A stretch of 64,000 nucleotides of DNA from Chitinophagales bacterium (GCA_025057275.1 JANWXQ010000059.1:20311-84310), one strand, 5' to 3'. Counted from the stretch's first letter, positions 1 to 9,303 are shown. Numbers and translations: made by a program. Notes: a model not told the origin generated them from the sequence alone.

Positions 1-1006
1 CTCTGGCAGCATCCACCAGAAAAATGTATCCGGCAGCATCGGGCGCCACGTAAATGTCGGCCGGCAGGGTAAAGCGATTAGGGGTGTACAGAAATCGATC
101 GGCGCGGGAAAGGTCAAATTGCAGTAAGGCATCGTTCTGCTTCCACGTGATTCCGGCATCGGGGTCCACCGCCTGCACGATCCACAGCGCTTTGTATTGC
201 GCTGCCTCCGCTTGCTGCACCAGCAAAAAGTCGGGAGACGTGCTGATGCCAAATACCTGCTGCGGTGGAGCGGCAAAACCCGCCAGGGCTCCCACATTCA
301 GGCAGCTTTTCAGACTGGATACCGTTGGGCTCAGGCCATTAGTATAGCCTATGTTTTTTCCTTCCGCATCGAACAACAAAATGGTATTATCCGGACGGGC
401 TGCCGAGGCCAGATTGTTGGTAGGTCCCGAACGGGAAACATAGAGCGTGTTGTCATGCAGGGTGGCCAGGCCGGTAAAGGAAACAGCCTCGTCATCGGCA
501 CCGCGAAAGGCGGTGTTGTTGCGCGACACATCGCAGAACGGATGAATGAGGGTGTCTGCAAACACCGGTTCACCGCTTCCGGCTGCTCCGATGATGTGGA
601 AAACAGCAGCCAGCCGGTAGGGGGTTCCGTCTATAATCCGGGTGACCCGCCCGCATACGTAAGTGTGCAGCCGGCGGTCCTGCACCACGTCGGTGGCATC
701 GGGGATGGCAATGAGCCGGTGCAGGGTGCCCTTCAGGTCGCGCACCTCCAGACCGGCCGGCGTTACGATGTATACCATCTGGTCGTAGCCGGCATACACG
801 TCTATGGGTTCGGAAACATTCCAGAAAGGCAGAATGGGCACATAGCCGACTTGATTGGGCACCAGCTGAGGATCAATGCTGCCCTGTTCAAAAATTTCCT
901 GAACGGTTTCATCTTCGGTAGTGCCCCAAAGAAAGGTGCATGCTTGCAAACACGGCGTCAGGACAGCAGCAAAAAACAGCAGAGAAGAAAGTATATGTTT
1001 TTTCAT
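1..1006 (-). CDS. Conserved lipoprotein of unknown function, C-terminus cut by window edge
   Basis: A minus-strand reading frame stays open from an ATG at 1006 to the window edge (335 codons). It begins with a basic, hydrophobic leader ending in LQAC, so Cys23 should be lipidated and the protein anchored to a membrane. The rest has short beta-strand-like runs such as YDQMVYIVTPAGLEVRD and LATLHDNTLYVSRSG, which resemble the blades of a beta-propeller; no catalytic motif is visible. The start codon overlaps the stop of the preceding PorV/PorQ-like gene (ATGA), implying translational coupling and a shared role at the outer membrane. I do not recognise a named family; a surface lipoprotein working with its outer-membrane partner is inference. 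The C-terminus is missing because the window ends, not because of a visible mutation. Confidence 0.8.
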   Translation of the reverse strand, partial: MKKHILSSLLFFAAVLTPCLQACTFLWGTTEDETVQEIFEQGSIDPQLVPNQVGYVPILPFWNVSEPIDVYAGYDQMVYIVTPAGLEVRDLKGTLHRLIAIPDATDVVQDRRLHTYVCGRVTRIIDGTPYRLAAVFHIIGAAGSGEPVFADTLIHPFCDVSRNNTAFRGADDEAVSFTGLATLHDNTLYVSRSGPTNNLASAARPDNTILLFDAEGKNIGYTNGLSPTVSSLKSCLNVGALAGFAAPPQQVFGISTSPDFLLVQQAEAAQYKALWIVQAVDPDAGITWKQNDALLQFDLSRADRFLYTPNRFTLPADIYVAPDAAGYIFLVDAAR

Positions 1007-1992
1007 AAACTTAACGTCAGACTGATGCGGTGCAGGCTGCCGAGGGTTTTCCGATGTTCAAAGCCGTAATCCAGTTGCAGGTCGGCCGGACGCTGAGCCC
1101 AGCGCAGGCCGAAACCGAAGGTGGGAGAGGCCGGTTCATCCAGACCGAACAGGTAACCGGAGCGTACAGCCACCAGGCGGCGGAACCGGTATTCAGCCCC
1201 CAGACCATACGTTTCGTTGTTGTCGGTGGGATGGTTCAGCTGGGCGCAAAGCGTCAGGCGGTGCAGTGCCGATCGAACCGGATCCCAGGCCACCCCGATG
1301 CGAAACACAGCCGGCACCACCACCCGGTCAAAATCGGATACGGTATCCATACCGTTCAGCGTAAGCCGCTCAATGGCGCCGCGGGGCTCGGTGCTGAAAC
1401 CAAAATTGGACATTCCCACGGCAAAGCGGGTGTTGGCTTTGCCCACGTCGTATTGAAATCCGAAGTCGGTAACCACCGTTCCCAGGCGCACGTCCGCATA
1501 GGATTCACCGACATACTTCAGGCTGACACCGAAGCGGAAATTGTCAGTCAGAATGCGTGCCAGCGAAAGGCCGGCAGCCCAATGGTTTGCCCGGAAATAC
1601 TGGCCTGTGCCGAAAGGCATGAATTCAGTGGTAACCGGCATGTTGCCGGTGGCAAGCAGGAGAAAGGAAGCGCCTACAAAGGTTTCTTTGCTGACCGGAT
1701 AAGCAACGGCTGCAGCGCTTAAACTCAGGTCGGCAAAATACAGTGCCTGCGATACGTTCAGGTTCAGCGATGCCGAATCTATTCCGGCCATGCCGGCCGG
1801 ATTCCAATACACCGCGCTGGCATCGTTAACAAAAGCCAGATGACTACGCGCCATGCCCGTAGACCAGGCATCCGGGCCGATGTGAAGAAACTGAAATCCG
1901 GCAGTCGCCGTCCGGCTGTTACCGAACGATGGCAACAACTGGCCCTCAACAGCAAACGGACACAGGCAGAAAAAAACGGCCAGCAGGCGCAT
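1003..1992 (-). CDS. PorV/PorQ-family outer-membrane beta-barrel protein
   Basis: This 329-residue protein has a signal peptide (MRLLAVFFCLCPFAVEGQ) and the features of the PorV/PorQ/UPF0164 family, which are FadL-like barrels. These are an early NDASAVYWNPAG motif, a central GTGQYFRANHWAAGLS segment, alternating aromatic strands throughout, and a C-terminal strand ending in Leu (SLTLSL). PorV and PorQ are T9SS outer-membrane components, but the family also holds many paralogues of unknown role paired with lipoproteins. The downstream lipoprotein overlaps it by 4 bases, which fits the paralogue type better than PorV itself. Length agrees with the family (about 320-400). The family call is solid; a specific role in T9SS is not shown. 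Confidence 0.8.
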   Translation of the reverse strand: MRLLAVFFCLCPFAVEGQLLPSFGNSRTATAGFQFLHIGPDAWSTGMARSHLAFVNDASAVYWNPAGMAGIDSASLNLNVSQALYFADLSLSAAAVAYPVSKETFVGASFLLLATGNMPVTTEFMPFGTGQYFRANHWAAGLSLARILTDNFRFGVSLKYVGESYADVRLGTVVTDFGFQYDVGKANTRFAVGMSNFGFSTEPRGAIERLTLNGMDTVSDFDRVVVPAVFRIGVAWDPVRSALHRLTLCAQLNHPTDNNETYGLGAEYRFRRLVAVRSGYLFGLDEPASPTFGFGLRWAQRPADLQLDYGFEHRKTLGSLHRISLTLSL

Positions 1993-2114
1993 GGGTGGGG
2001 AAAGTTAGCATGAGGGGGAGAATGTGCCAATATTTAGTCATTGCCTGACGGCTATGTGCATTCCCCTGCACGCCCTGCTGTAGCTCAGGCTCCGCTCCGC
2101 AGTTTCTTTGTCAG

Positions 2115-2762
2115 ATGCACTTTCTGGAACCTGCTCTGGAGGCTTTTGTGGAGCAGTACACTTCTGATCCGGATCCGGTGCTGGAGCAGATCAGCCGCGA
2201 TACGTATGCCCGCCAGCACATGCCGCAAATGCTTTCCGGAAAGGTGGTAGGGCGCCTGCTCAGTCTGATCAGCAAAATGCTGCAGCCCCGATGTGTCGTG
2301 GATATCGGGACCTTTACCGGCTATTCCGCGATCTGCCTCTGTGAAGGCCTTCATCCCGACGGCATCTTGTACACCATAGATATCAACGACGAATTGCAGA
2401 GCACTGTAAACGCCAATTTGCAGCGTGCCGGTGTGGCTCATCGCATAAAATATCTGGTGGGAAATGCCGTTGACCTGATTCCAATGCTCCATGCACCTTT
2501 TGACCTGGTTTTTATTGATGCCGACAAGGAGCAGTACCCGGTCTATTATCAGTTGGTCCGGAAACGCATGCGGCCGGGAGGCATCATCCTGGCCGATAAT
2601 GTGCTGTGGAGCGGCAAGGTGGTGCAGCCTGACCCAGATGCCGATACACGCGGATTGCTGGCCTTCTGCCAGTTGGTGCAATCCGACCACCAGGTGGATC
2701 ATGTTCTGCTCAGCGTTCGTGATGGACTGATGCTCATTCGCATGAAAACGCCCGCGCTATGA
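2115..2762 (+). CDS. Class I SAM-dependent O-methyltransferase (COMT-like)
   Basis: This 215-residue soluble protein has a complete Rossmann methyltransferase core. Motif I, VDIGTFTGYSAICLCEGL, is at about residues 62-79; the acidic end of strand beta2 (YTIDIND) follows, then the metal/SAM region FDLVFIDADKEQYPVYY and the ILADNVLWSGKV loop. These are hallmarks of the caffeoyl-CoA/catechol O-methyltransferase family (Methyltransf_3), which needs a divalent cation. The length is typical. The natural acceptor cannot be told from sequence. Its TGA overlaps the ATG of the following glucosaminidase (ATGA), so the two are probably co-transcribed, although no functional link between them is known to me. 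Confidence 0.9.
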   Translation: MHFLEPALEAFVEQYTSDPDPVLEQISRDTYARQHMPQMLSGKVVGRLLSLISKMLQPRCVVDIGTFTGYSAICLCEGLHPDGILYTIDINDELQSTVNANLQRAGVAHRIKYLVGNAVDLIPMLHAPFDLVFIDADKEQYPVYYQLVRKRMRPGGIILADNVLWSGKVVQPDPDADTRGLLAFCQLVQSDHQVDHVLLSVRDGLMLIRMKTPAL

Positions 2763-3961
2763 ACCGTTTTTTTTCAGGCCTTGCCCTGACCCTGATCCAT
2801 ACGCTGATTATCGTGATCAGCCCCGCCACTCATGCGCAGTTGTACGACATGAATGATGTGGAAGCCTACATCAAGACGTACAGGCAACTGGCCATTGAGG
2901 AAATGGAACGCACCGGCATTCCGGCCAGCATCAAGCTGGCACAGGCCATCATCGAATCCGGTGCAGGTAAAAGCACCTTGGCCCGTGAAGCCAACAACCA
3001 CTTCGGTATCAAATGCCATAAAGAATGGGATGGAAAGCGGTATTACTACGATGACGATCAGCAAAACGAATGCTTTCGCCGGTATGCCTCCGTTCGCGAA
3101 TCCTACAGGGATCACTCCGAATTTTTACGCACCCGTTCGCGCTATGCGGTTCTGTTCAGTTACGATCCCCGCGATTACGCATCCTGGGCCAAAGGGCTGA
3201 AGGCCTGCGGCTATGCCACCAACCCGCGCTATGCCGAAGTGCTCATCAAATGCATAGAAGATTACGATTTGCATCAGTGGGATTTATCGGAAAAAGAGCG
3301 CGACCGCTGGTTTGCCTCCGTAAACCAGATGCAGCACAACGGAACGTCAGAAGCAAATGGCGCCGGAAATCCCGGCCCCGCTGCGGCGCTGAGCCTGGAA
3401 GAGCGCATCGGTGAGCATAATGAGGTGAAATATATTGAGTTGCGGCAAGGCGAAAGCCTCAGCGAGCTGGCCACGGCTTTGCGGATCAGTGTTCATCGTT
3501 TGCTGCGCTACAACGATGTGGCCGACCCGGATCAGTTGCCGGCCGGCAGTCGCGTATACATTCAGCCAAAACGCAATCAGGGACCGGTCCGCGAGCATGT
3601 GGTGCAAGCCGGAGAAACCATGTTCTCCATAGCCCAGCAGCATGCCATGCAATTGGAAAAACTCTATGAGAAAAACAAGATGATTCTTGGCACCCAGCCT
3701 GCTGCCGGCGAAGTGCTGTATCTGCGGGAACACCGGCCTAAGCCCCCTGCACTCAGCGAACCGGACGGGATTTCGGCCGGCAAGGGTCCGCTTGTTCCCT
3801 CTGCTGTTGTTTACACTGTGCAACCGGGCGATACCCTGTACAGCATTGCCCGCCGCCATCAGGTTACCGTGGATGAACTGATGCAGTACAATCAGCTCCG
3901 TTCGGCTCACCTGCGGCCGGGCATGGTTTTGCGTATTCCAGGCCGGCAACCCCAGCCGTAA
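2759..3961 (+). CDS. Exported glucosaminidase with three LysM domains
   Basis: A 400-residue peptidoglycan hydrolase. After a signal peptide ending near THAQ comes a GH73-type glucosaminidase domain (about residues 45-180). Its IKLAQAIIESGAGKS segment holds the expected catalytic Glu, and the ANNHFGIKC and YASWAKGL motifs follow. Three LysM peptidoglycan-binding modules lie at about residues 224-272 (LRQGESLSELA), 279-326 (VQAGETMFSIA) and 351-397 (VQPGDTLYSIA). The enzyme should cleave N-acetylglucosaminyl bonds in the cell wall during growth or separation. It overlaps the methyltransferase stop by 4 bases and is followed after 75 bases by a promoter-like motif for the isomerase cluster, so it is probably the last gene of its transcript. 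The architecture is common in Bacteroidota. Confidence 0.92.
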   Translation: MNRFFSGLALTLIHTLIIVISPATHAQLYDMNDVEAYIKTYRQLAIEEMERTGIPASIKLAQAIIESGAGKSTLAREANNHFGIKCHKEWDGKRYYYDDDQQNECFRRYASVRESYRDHSEFLRTRSRYAVLFSYDPRDYASWAKGLKACGYATNPRYAEVLIKCIEDYDLHQWDLSEKERDRWFASVNQMQHNGTSEANGAGNPGPAAALSLEERIGEHNEVKYIELRQGESLSELATALRISVHRLLRYNDVADPDQLPAGSRVYIQPKRNQGPVREHVVQAGETMFSIAQQHAMQLEKLYEKNKMILGTQPAAGEVLYLREHRPKPPALSEPDGISAGKGPLVPSAVVYTVQPGDTLYSIARRHQVTVDELMQYNQLRSAHLRPGMVLRIPGRQPQP

Positions 3962-4002
3962 TCTTCCGCTTTCCCTCAGGAAACGAGCTGGGGCAAAAAG
4001 GT

Positions 4003-4010
4003 TATTTTTG
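4003..4010 (+). promoter_or_regulatory. Bacteroidota -7 promoter element for the isomerase/MoxR cluster
   Basis: TATTTTTG matches the Bacteroidota -7 consensus TAnnTTTG exactly. It sits 26 bases before the ATG at 4037 and is followed by CCGC, as in several other candidates in this window. No good -33 TTG is seen at the usual spacing. Confidence 0.5.
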
Positions 4011-4036
4011 CCGCTCACAAAAAATCTGCCTTTCAC

Positions 4037-6016
4037 ATGCGCAAGCTGTTGATTTTATGCCTGTTGCCGGCCTCTGTAGCCTTGCTTGCCCAAAAGCCTT
4101 CCTACAATCCCCAGAGTATTTTGTTTACCATAGGCAATGAACCGGTAACCGCCGGTGAATTTGTTAAAGTGTATCAGAAAACCAGCATCAGCGGCGAAGC
4201 CGATTTTTCCGAAAGTTCACTTAGGGAATATCTGGATCTGTACGTCAACTTCCGGCTCAAGGTCAAGGAAGCCCGCGAGCTGGGCATGGATACCACGGCA
4301 GCAGTGGTAAACGAGTTCCGAACCTACCGAAGCAAACTGACACCTTCTTACATGTTCGATACCTCACTGCTCCGCGAAGCCTACCAGCGCATGCAAAAAG
4401 AGCTGCGCGTGGAGCATGTGCTCGTCAAGCTGGACCCTTCGGCTACCCCGGCTGACACCCTGAAGGCCTACCGGCGTGCCCAGAACTGGCGTAAGCTGCT
4501 CACCAGCGGTAAGATGAGTTTTCAGACCCTCGCTGCAGACTCTTCACAAGATCCATCGGCCAAGGACAACAACGGCGATTTGGGCTGGATCACTCCCATG
4601 CAGCTCATCTACCCCTTTGAGGCTGCCGCCTACAGCTTGAAACCCGGCACCATCAGTCAGCCCGTGCGCACTGCTTTTGGGTATCACCTCATTCGCGTTA
4701 CCGACAGCCGACCTTCACAAGGCACGGTTACGGTAGCGCACATCTTCATCAAGCTGCAGCAAAAGGCTACGGAAGAAGATGCCCAAAGGGCCAAGCAGAC
4801 CATAGACTCTGTCTATCAGGCCCTGAAGGCCGGAGCCGACTGGGATGAACTGGTGCGCAAATACTCGCAGGATCGCACGACCGTTTCCAGCGGCGGCCAA
4901 CTCAAGCCGTTCGGCACCGGTCAGATGGTCACCGAATTCGAACAGGCTGCCTTCGCACTGAAAAATCCCGGCGATTATTCCCAGCCCGTCCGCACCAAAT
5001 TCGGTTGGCACATCATCAAGCTGATCAACAAAAAGCCGCTGGGCGACTTTAACTCCGTAAAGGATGACATCAGGAAGCGCATTGAAAACGGCCCCTGGAA
5101 GGATTACGCCAAAGAGCGGTTCATTACACGGCTGCGCGAACAGTATACCGTGAAGGAGTTTCCCGCCAACCGCCAGGCCTTGTTTGCCCGCCTGGATTCT
5201 TCCCTGCTCAAGGGGATGTGGAGCGATTCCGTTGCTGCCGCCATGAAGGCACCGGTGTTCACCATCACCGACACGCGCTGGGTGCCCGAAACCAAAACCT
5301 TTACCCAGGCCGATCTGGCGGATTTCATAGAGAAAAACCAGCGCAAGTTCATGAACAAAGGATCGCTTCAGGCCATGTACAACGCCCTGTACGATCAGTT
5401 CCTCAACAACAGCCTTACCCTTTTTGAAGATGCCCGCCTGGAGGCCAAGAATCCCCCCTTCCGTGACCTCATGGAGGAATACATGAACGGCATTCTGCTT
5501 TTTGATCTGGCCAGCGATAAAGTCTGGACCCGTGCAGTGGAAGACACCGCCGGCCTGCGTCAGTTTTACGAACAGAACAAAATGAATTACATGGGTCAGG
5601 AAAAGGCTCAGGTAACCGTATTTACTGCCCGTAATGCTGATGTGGCCAGCCAGTTTCAGGCCCTGAAGGCCAAAGGATTGACTGACGAGAAAGCATTGGC
5701 CAAAATCAATAAAAAAGACAAGAACAACCTGACCGTATCCCGCGAAACCGTTGAGCGGGGCAAAAACAGCGAACTGGAAAAACTCGGCTGGGGGACTGCC
5801 GGCCAAACCTACACCGTTCCCACCGATTCCGTGGTGCGCATCCTGCGCATCGACAACATATTGCCACCGGCGCCCCGGCCGCTGAATGAGATCAAAGGTT
5901 ATGTTGTCGCCGATTATCAGGAAATGCTGGAAAAGGAATGGGTCACTGAGCTGAAGCGAAAATATCCCGTGGCGATCAACGAACAGGTGTTTCGCAGTCT
6001 GATTGTTGCGCAGTGA
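4037..6016 (+). CDS. Periplasmic parvulin-type peptidyl-prolyl isomerase, double PpiC domain
   Basis: A 659-residue exported folding factor. A signal peptide (MRKLLILCLLPASVALLAQ) is followed by an N-terminal helical region and two parvulin (PpiC/rotamase) domains at about residues 124-227 and 232-335. Each has the expected pattern: a VEHVLVK or VAHIFIK strand, a DLGW or GGQLKPF loop and an FGYHLIRV or FGWHIIKL end. A long C-terminal half without a recognised domain follows. Such proteins assist folding of outer-membrane and secreted proteins in the periplasm, as SurA and PrsA do. The stop overlaps the GTG start of the next gene, making this the head of a cluster of three related proteins plus MoxR. 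The promoter-like TATTTTTG lies just upstream. Confidence 0.9.
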   Translation: MRKLLILCLLPASVALLAQKPSYNPQSILFTIGNEPVTAGEFVKVYQKTSISGEADFSESSLREYLDLYVNFRLKVKEARELGMDTTAAVVNEFRTYRSKLTPSYMFDTSLLREAYQRMQKELRVEHVLVKLDPSATPADTLKAYRRAQNWRKLLTSGKMSFQTLAADSSQDPSAKDNNGDLGWITPMQLIYPFEAAAYSLKPGTISQPVRTAFGYHLIRVTDSRPSQGTVTVAHIFIKLQQKATEEDAQRAKQTIDSVYQALKAGADWDELVRKYSQDRTTVSSGGQLKPFGTGQMVTEFEQAAFALKNPGDYSQPVRTKFGWHIIKLINKKPLGDFNSVKDDIRKRIENGPWKDYAKERFITRLREQYTVKEFPANRQALFARLDSSLLKGMWSDSVAAAMKAPVFTITDTRWVPETKTFTQADLADFIEKNQRKFMNKGSLQAMYNALYDQFLNNSLTLFEDARLEAKNPPFRDLMEEYMNGILLFDLASDKVWTRAVEDTAGLRQFYEQNKMNYMGQEKAQVTVFTARNADVASQFQALKAKGLTDEKALAKINKKDKNNLTVSRETVERGKNSELEKLGWGTAGQTYTVPTDSVVRILRIDNILPPAPRPLNEIKGYVVADYQEMLEKEWVTELKRKYPVAINEQVFRSLIVAQ

Positions 6017-6939
6017 GCACGGTTAGGGGCCAAGGCTCCCGTAGGTTCCGGGCGATCGTCGCTTTTAGCCTTTGGCTTGGGGTTTTGGGGTCTTGGGCAG
6101 GATGCTCCGGTTGGAAAAAAACAGACCGCAACGAGAAACCTCTTGCCCGTGTGTACGACGAATACCTCTATCCATCCGACGTGGCTGGTGTAGGTAGCGG
6201 AGCCCTGCGACCCGAAGACAGCCTGCTGGCCGTTCGCAAATACATTGAAAGTTGGGTCCGTCATAAGCTCATGCTGCGAATGGCCGAAGAATACCTGCCC
6301 CAGGAACAGCAGCAGATGCAACAACGCCTGCGCGACTATCAGGAATCGTTGCTTATTTACCTGTATGAGCACAGCCTGTTGCAGCAGAAGCTGGACACTA
6401 CCATTGCTCCGCAAGAACTGGAGGCCTATTACGAGGAACATAAAAATTCCTTCCAATTGAAGCAGCCTATCGTCCAGCTCCGGTATCTGGTGTTGGACGT
6501 ACAGCAGACGGCCGAGTTGGATAGCATACGCCAATGGTTGCGGCGCCCCAATGCTTACAATCAACCCAAACTGGAGGGGATAGCTGCCGATCTGGCCATT
6601 CGCTATGATGTGGGCGAAAGCCGTTGGTACAACAAAGAAGACCTGTGGGCGTTTTTGCCGGTGGACCTCTTTGATCTGGAACAGGCCTACCTCAACCGAA
6701 GCCTTGTAGAAGTGTCGGACTCTGCCTTTCGCTATCTGATCCGTTTTCTGGATTACCGGAATAAAGGCATGACCCCTCCTCTGGAATTTGTTCGTGATGA
6801 GATCAGTCTGATTCTGGTCAACAAGCGCAAAACCGCTTTCTTGCAACAACTTCATAGAGACATGCTGCAGCAGGCGCAACGCAACAACCACTTTCAGATT
6901 TATCTCACCGATACCATCGCCCCTTTTCCCGTACCCTGA
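6013..6939 (+). CDS. Isomerase-associated lipoprotein, SurA-N-like, probably without activity
   Basis: The GTG start overlaps the previous stop (GTGA). The 308-residue protein opens with a basic hydrophobic leader and a Cys after WAGC; Trp at the -3 position is unusual, so lipidation is likely but not certain. The middle (YIESWVRHKLMLRMAEEY... TIAPQELEAYYEEHKNSFQL) is a helical chaperone segment of the SurA/PrsA type. After it, VQLRYLVLDV looks like the first strand of a parvulin domain, but the GGDLGW and FGYHII signatures are missing. I infer a degenerate isomerase acting as a pure chaperone or as a subunit of its neighbours. Its place between two true parvulins, with overlaps, supports joint function. 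The family has no name that I can give with confidence. Confidence 0.75.
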   Translation: MSTVRGQGSRRFRAIVAFSLWLGVLGSWAGCSGWKKTDRNEKPLARVYDEYLYPSDVAGVGSGALRPEDSLLAVRKYIESWVRHKLMLRMAEEYLPQEQQQMQQRLRDYQESLLIYLYEHSLLQQKLDTTIAPQELEAYYEEHKNSFQLKQPIVQLRYLVLDVQQTAELDSIRQWLRRPNAYNQPKLEGIAADLAIRYDVGESRWYNKEDLWAFLPVDLFDLEQAYLNRSLVEVSDSAFRYLIRFLDYRNKGMTPPLEFVRDEISLILVNKRKTAFLQQLHRDMLQQAQRNNHFQIYLTDTIAPFPVP

Positions 6940-6940
6940 A

Positions 6941-8344
6941 ATGCATTTCGGTCAGCATTCGTCTGTTGCTCAGGTCGTTGCTATGCAACTGTTCAAGCCT
7001 TTGGTGCTAGCGGTGGGGCTTGCATCCGGCCTGAAGGCCCAGCCCCTGTTGGTGGATAAAGTGGTGGCCATCGTGGACAACCGCATCATTCTGCTGTCCG
7101 ATGTGGAACAGGCCTATCTGCAAATGACCCAGCAACCCAGCACCCGGCTTACAGAATCGTTGAAGTGTCAGTTGCTGGATCAGATGATGACCGAAAAGCT
7201 TCTTGTCCGTCAGGCCGAGCTGGATAGCATTGTGGTGTCTGCCGATCAGGTAGAGCAGGAACTGGATCAGCGCATCCGTTACTTCAGCGCCATGATCGGT
7301 TCGCAGGAAAAGCTGGAGACGTATTATGGAAAAAGTATATTGGAGATCAAGGAAGATTTCCGCGAGCAGATCCGCGAACGGCAGTTAGCCGACCGCATGC
7401 GCAGCACCATTGTGGAGGGCATCAAAATCACCCCTTCCGAAGTGGCTGCCTATTTTCAATCCCTGCCGCCTGACAGCCTTCCTTATTTCAACACGGAAGT
7501 CGAGGTCATGCAACTGGTCGTTTATCCCAGGGTGAACGACATGGTCCGGCAATACACCCGCCAGCGCATGGAAGAGCTGCTGGCCCGGGTAAAAAAGGGA
7601 GAAGATTTTGGCGCCCTGGCCCGCACCTATTCCAAGGATCCCGGTTCTGCCGAGCAGGGAGGCGATCTGGGTTTTATTAGCCGCGGCGAGTTGGACCCTG
7701 CAGTAGAGGCTGCGGCTTTTTCCCTCAAAACCCCTAATGAGGTTTCCGATATCGTGGAGTCGCGCTATGGTTTTCACATCATCCAGTTGCTGGAACGTCG
7801 CGGCGGCCGCATCCGCATCCGCCACATTTTGCTTAAACCGGAAATCACCACGTACGACATAACACGAGCCAGCCGAAGGGCCGACAGCATTTATCAGTTG
7901 CTGCGGAACGGAGCCTACAGCTTTGAGCGGGCCGTAGGAATGTTCAGCGAAGACGACCAAAGTCGTTCGGGTGGCGGTTTGCTCATCAATCCGTCCACGC
8001 AGAATTCCACGTTTGAGCTTGCCGATCTGGCGGCATTGGATGCAGCGTTGGTACCGGCCTTGGATACATTGCAGCCCGGGCAGTTTACCGCACCCCTGTT
8101 GTTTCGCAACCGGCAGGGTGAAAGCGGCTTCCGCATTCTTTATTTGAAATCCCGCAAACCTCCGCATCAGGCCAATCTGCGCGATGACTTTGAACGCATC
8201 CAGCAAATGGCCCTGACCGGCAAGCAGCTGGAAGCGGTGAATCGCTGGCTCGCTGAACGCATGGCCACAACGTACATTTACCTCAGTCCTGAGTTTAAAT
8301 CCTGTCCCGAACTAAAAAAATGGAACCGACGCGATCCGCAATAA
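6941..8344 (+). CDS. SurA-like periplasmic peptidyl-prolyl isomerase
   Basis: A 467-residue frame from the ATG at 6941; an internal ATG at 6983 starts directly at a cleaner signal peptide (MQLFKPLVLAVGLASGLKAQ), so the true start may be there, giving 453 residues. The segment VDKVVAIVDNRIILLSDVEQAYLQM is typical of the SurA N-terminal domain. Two parvulin domains follow. The first contains FGALARTYSKDPGSAEQGGDLGF and FGFHIIQL-like YGFHIIQL. The second begins RIRIRHILL and is more divergent. SurA-type proteins escort unfolded outer-membrane proteins across the periplasm. The gene starts one base after the previous stop and its 3' end overlaps moxR by 25 bases, so it is transcribed with both neighbours. 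Confidence 0.88.
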   Translation: MHFGQHSSVAQVVAMQLFKPLVLAVGLASGLKAQPLLVDKVVAIVDNRIILLSDVEQAYLQMTQQPSTRLTESLKCQLLDQMMTEKLLVRQAELDSIVVSADQVEQELDQRIRYFSAMIGSQEKLETYYGKSILEIKEDFREQIRERQLADRMRSTIVEGIKITPSEVAAYFQSLPPDSLPYFNTEVEVMQLVVYPRVNDMVRQYTRQRMEELLARVKKGEDFGALARTYSKDPGSAEQGGDLGFISRGELDPAVEAAAFSLKTPNEVSDIVESRYGFHIIQLLERRGGRIRIRHILLKPEITTYDITRASRRADSIYQLLRNGAYSFERAVGMFSEDDQSRSGGGLLINPSTQNSTFELADLAALDAALVPALDTLQPGQFTAPLLFRNRQGESGFRILYLKSRKPPHQANLRDDFERIQQMALTGKQLEAVNRWLAERMATTYIYLSPEFKSCPELKKWNRRDPQ

Positions 8345-9303
8345 CCTTCGACAGCGATGCTGCGGCTGTGGACGGCCTGGCCGCCGTGTACGAAAAACTG
8401 CAACAGCAAATCGGCCGCATCATTATCGGTCAGCACGATGTGGTAGAGCAGGTGCTGACCAGCATATTGTGCGACAGCCACAGCCTTCTGGTGGGTGTGC
8501 CCGGTTTGGCAAAAACCCTGTTGGTTAAAACCGTTGCCAATGCGTTGGACCTGTCGTTCAAGCGCATTCAGTTTACCCCTGACCTGATGCCATCCGACAT
8601 CATTGGTTCGGAGGTCATGGATGAATCGCGGCATTTTTATTTCAGCCAGGGCCCTGTGTTTGCCAACATTGTACTTGCCGATGAAATCAACCGGACTCCG
8701 CCCAAAACGCAGGCCGCATTACTGGAAAGCATGCAGGAAAAATCCGTTACCGTGGCCGGCCAGGTGCATCCCTTGCCCGACCCGTTTTTTGTGTTGGCTA
8801 CGCAAAATCCCATTGAACAGGAGGGCACGTATCCGCTTCCTGAAGCACAATTGGATCGCTTCATGTTTGAAATCCGGCTCAGCTATCTGTCCATGGATGA
8901 TGAACTGCGCATGGTCAAAGAAACTACCTCACTGCAAAGGCCTGCTTTGGAAAAGGTGCTTGGCGCCGATGACATCCGCTATTTCCAAAAACTGATTCGC
9001 AAGATTCCGGTTGCCGATAACGTGATGCAGTATGCCGTAATGCTGGCCCGTCGAACACGTCCCCAGCAACCGGAAGCCCCTTCTCTGGTTAACGAGTATG
9101 TGGCATGGGGAGCCGGCCCCCGCGCCTCCCAGTTTCTGGTGCTGGGCGCCAAATGCCATGCTGCGCTTCACGGCAAGTACTCTCCGGATATAGAAGATGT
9201 ACAGGCTGTTGCTTTGCCTGTGTTGCGCCATCGCATGGTGCGCAACTACAAGGCCGAAGCAGAAGGCATGTCCATAGAACAGATTGTAGGCCGCCTGTTA
9301 TAA
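8320..9303 (+). CDS. MoxR-family AAA+ ATPase
   Basis: A 327-residue cytoplasmic AAA+ ATPase of the MoxR/AAA_3 family. Walker A is GVPGLAKT (about residue 60), Walker B is VLADEINR with the MoxR-typical TPPKTQAALLESMQE following, and sensor 1 is FVLATQNPIEQEGTYPLPEAQLDRF. The AAA lid domain fills the C-terminus. MoxR proteins act as chaperones in maturation of other proteins, often with VWA-domain partners (the Bat and DUF58 genes). Here no such partner follows: the gene overlaps a SurA-like gene by 25 bases and is followed by an unknown protein. The link to periplasmic isomerases is also the arrangement I recall from some other Bacteroidota, but that is memory and not checked. Confidence 0.92.
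   Translation: MEPTRSAITFDSDAAAVDGLAAVYEKLQQQIGRIIIGQHDVVEQVLTSILCDSHSLLVGVPGLAKTLLVKTVANALDLSFKRIQFTPDLMPSDIIGSEVMDESRHFYFSQGPVFANIVLADEINRTPPKTQAALLESMQEKSVTVAGQVHPLPDPFFVLATQNPIEQEGTYPLPEAQLDRFMFEIRLSYLSMDDELRMVKETTSLQRPALEKVLGADDIRYFQKLIRKIPVADNVMQYAVMLARRTRPQQPEAPSLVNEYVAWGAGPRASQFLVLGAKCHAALHGKYSPDIEDVQAVALPVLRHRMVRNYKAEAEGMSIEQIVGRLL

Noticed and set aside
4715..5806. A 363-codon minus-strand frame opposite the first parvulin gene
   Set aside because: Antisense shadow of a well-supported gene; composition is low in sense and no domain is visible.
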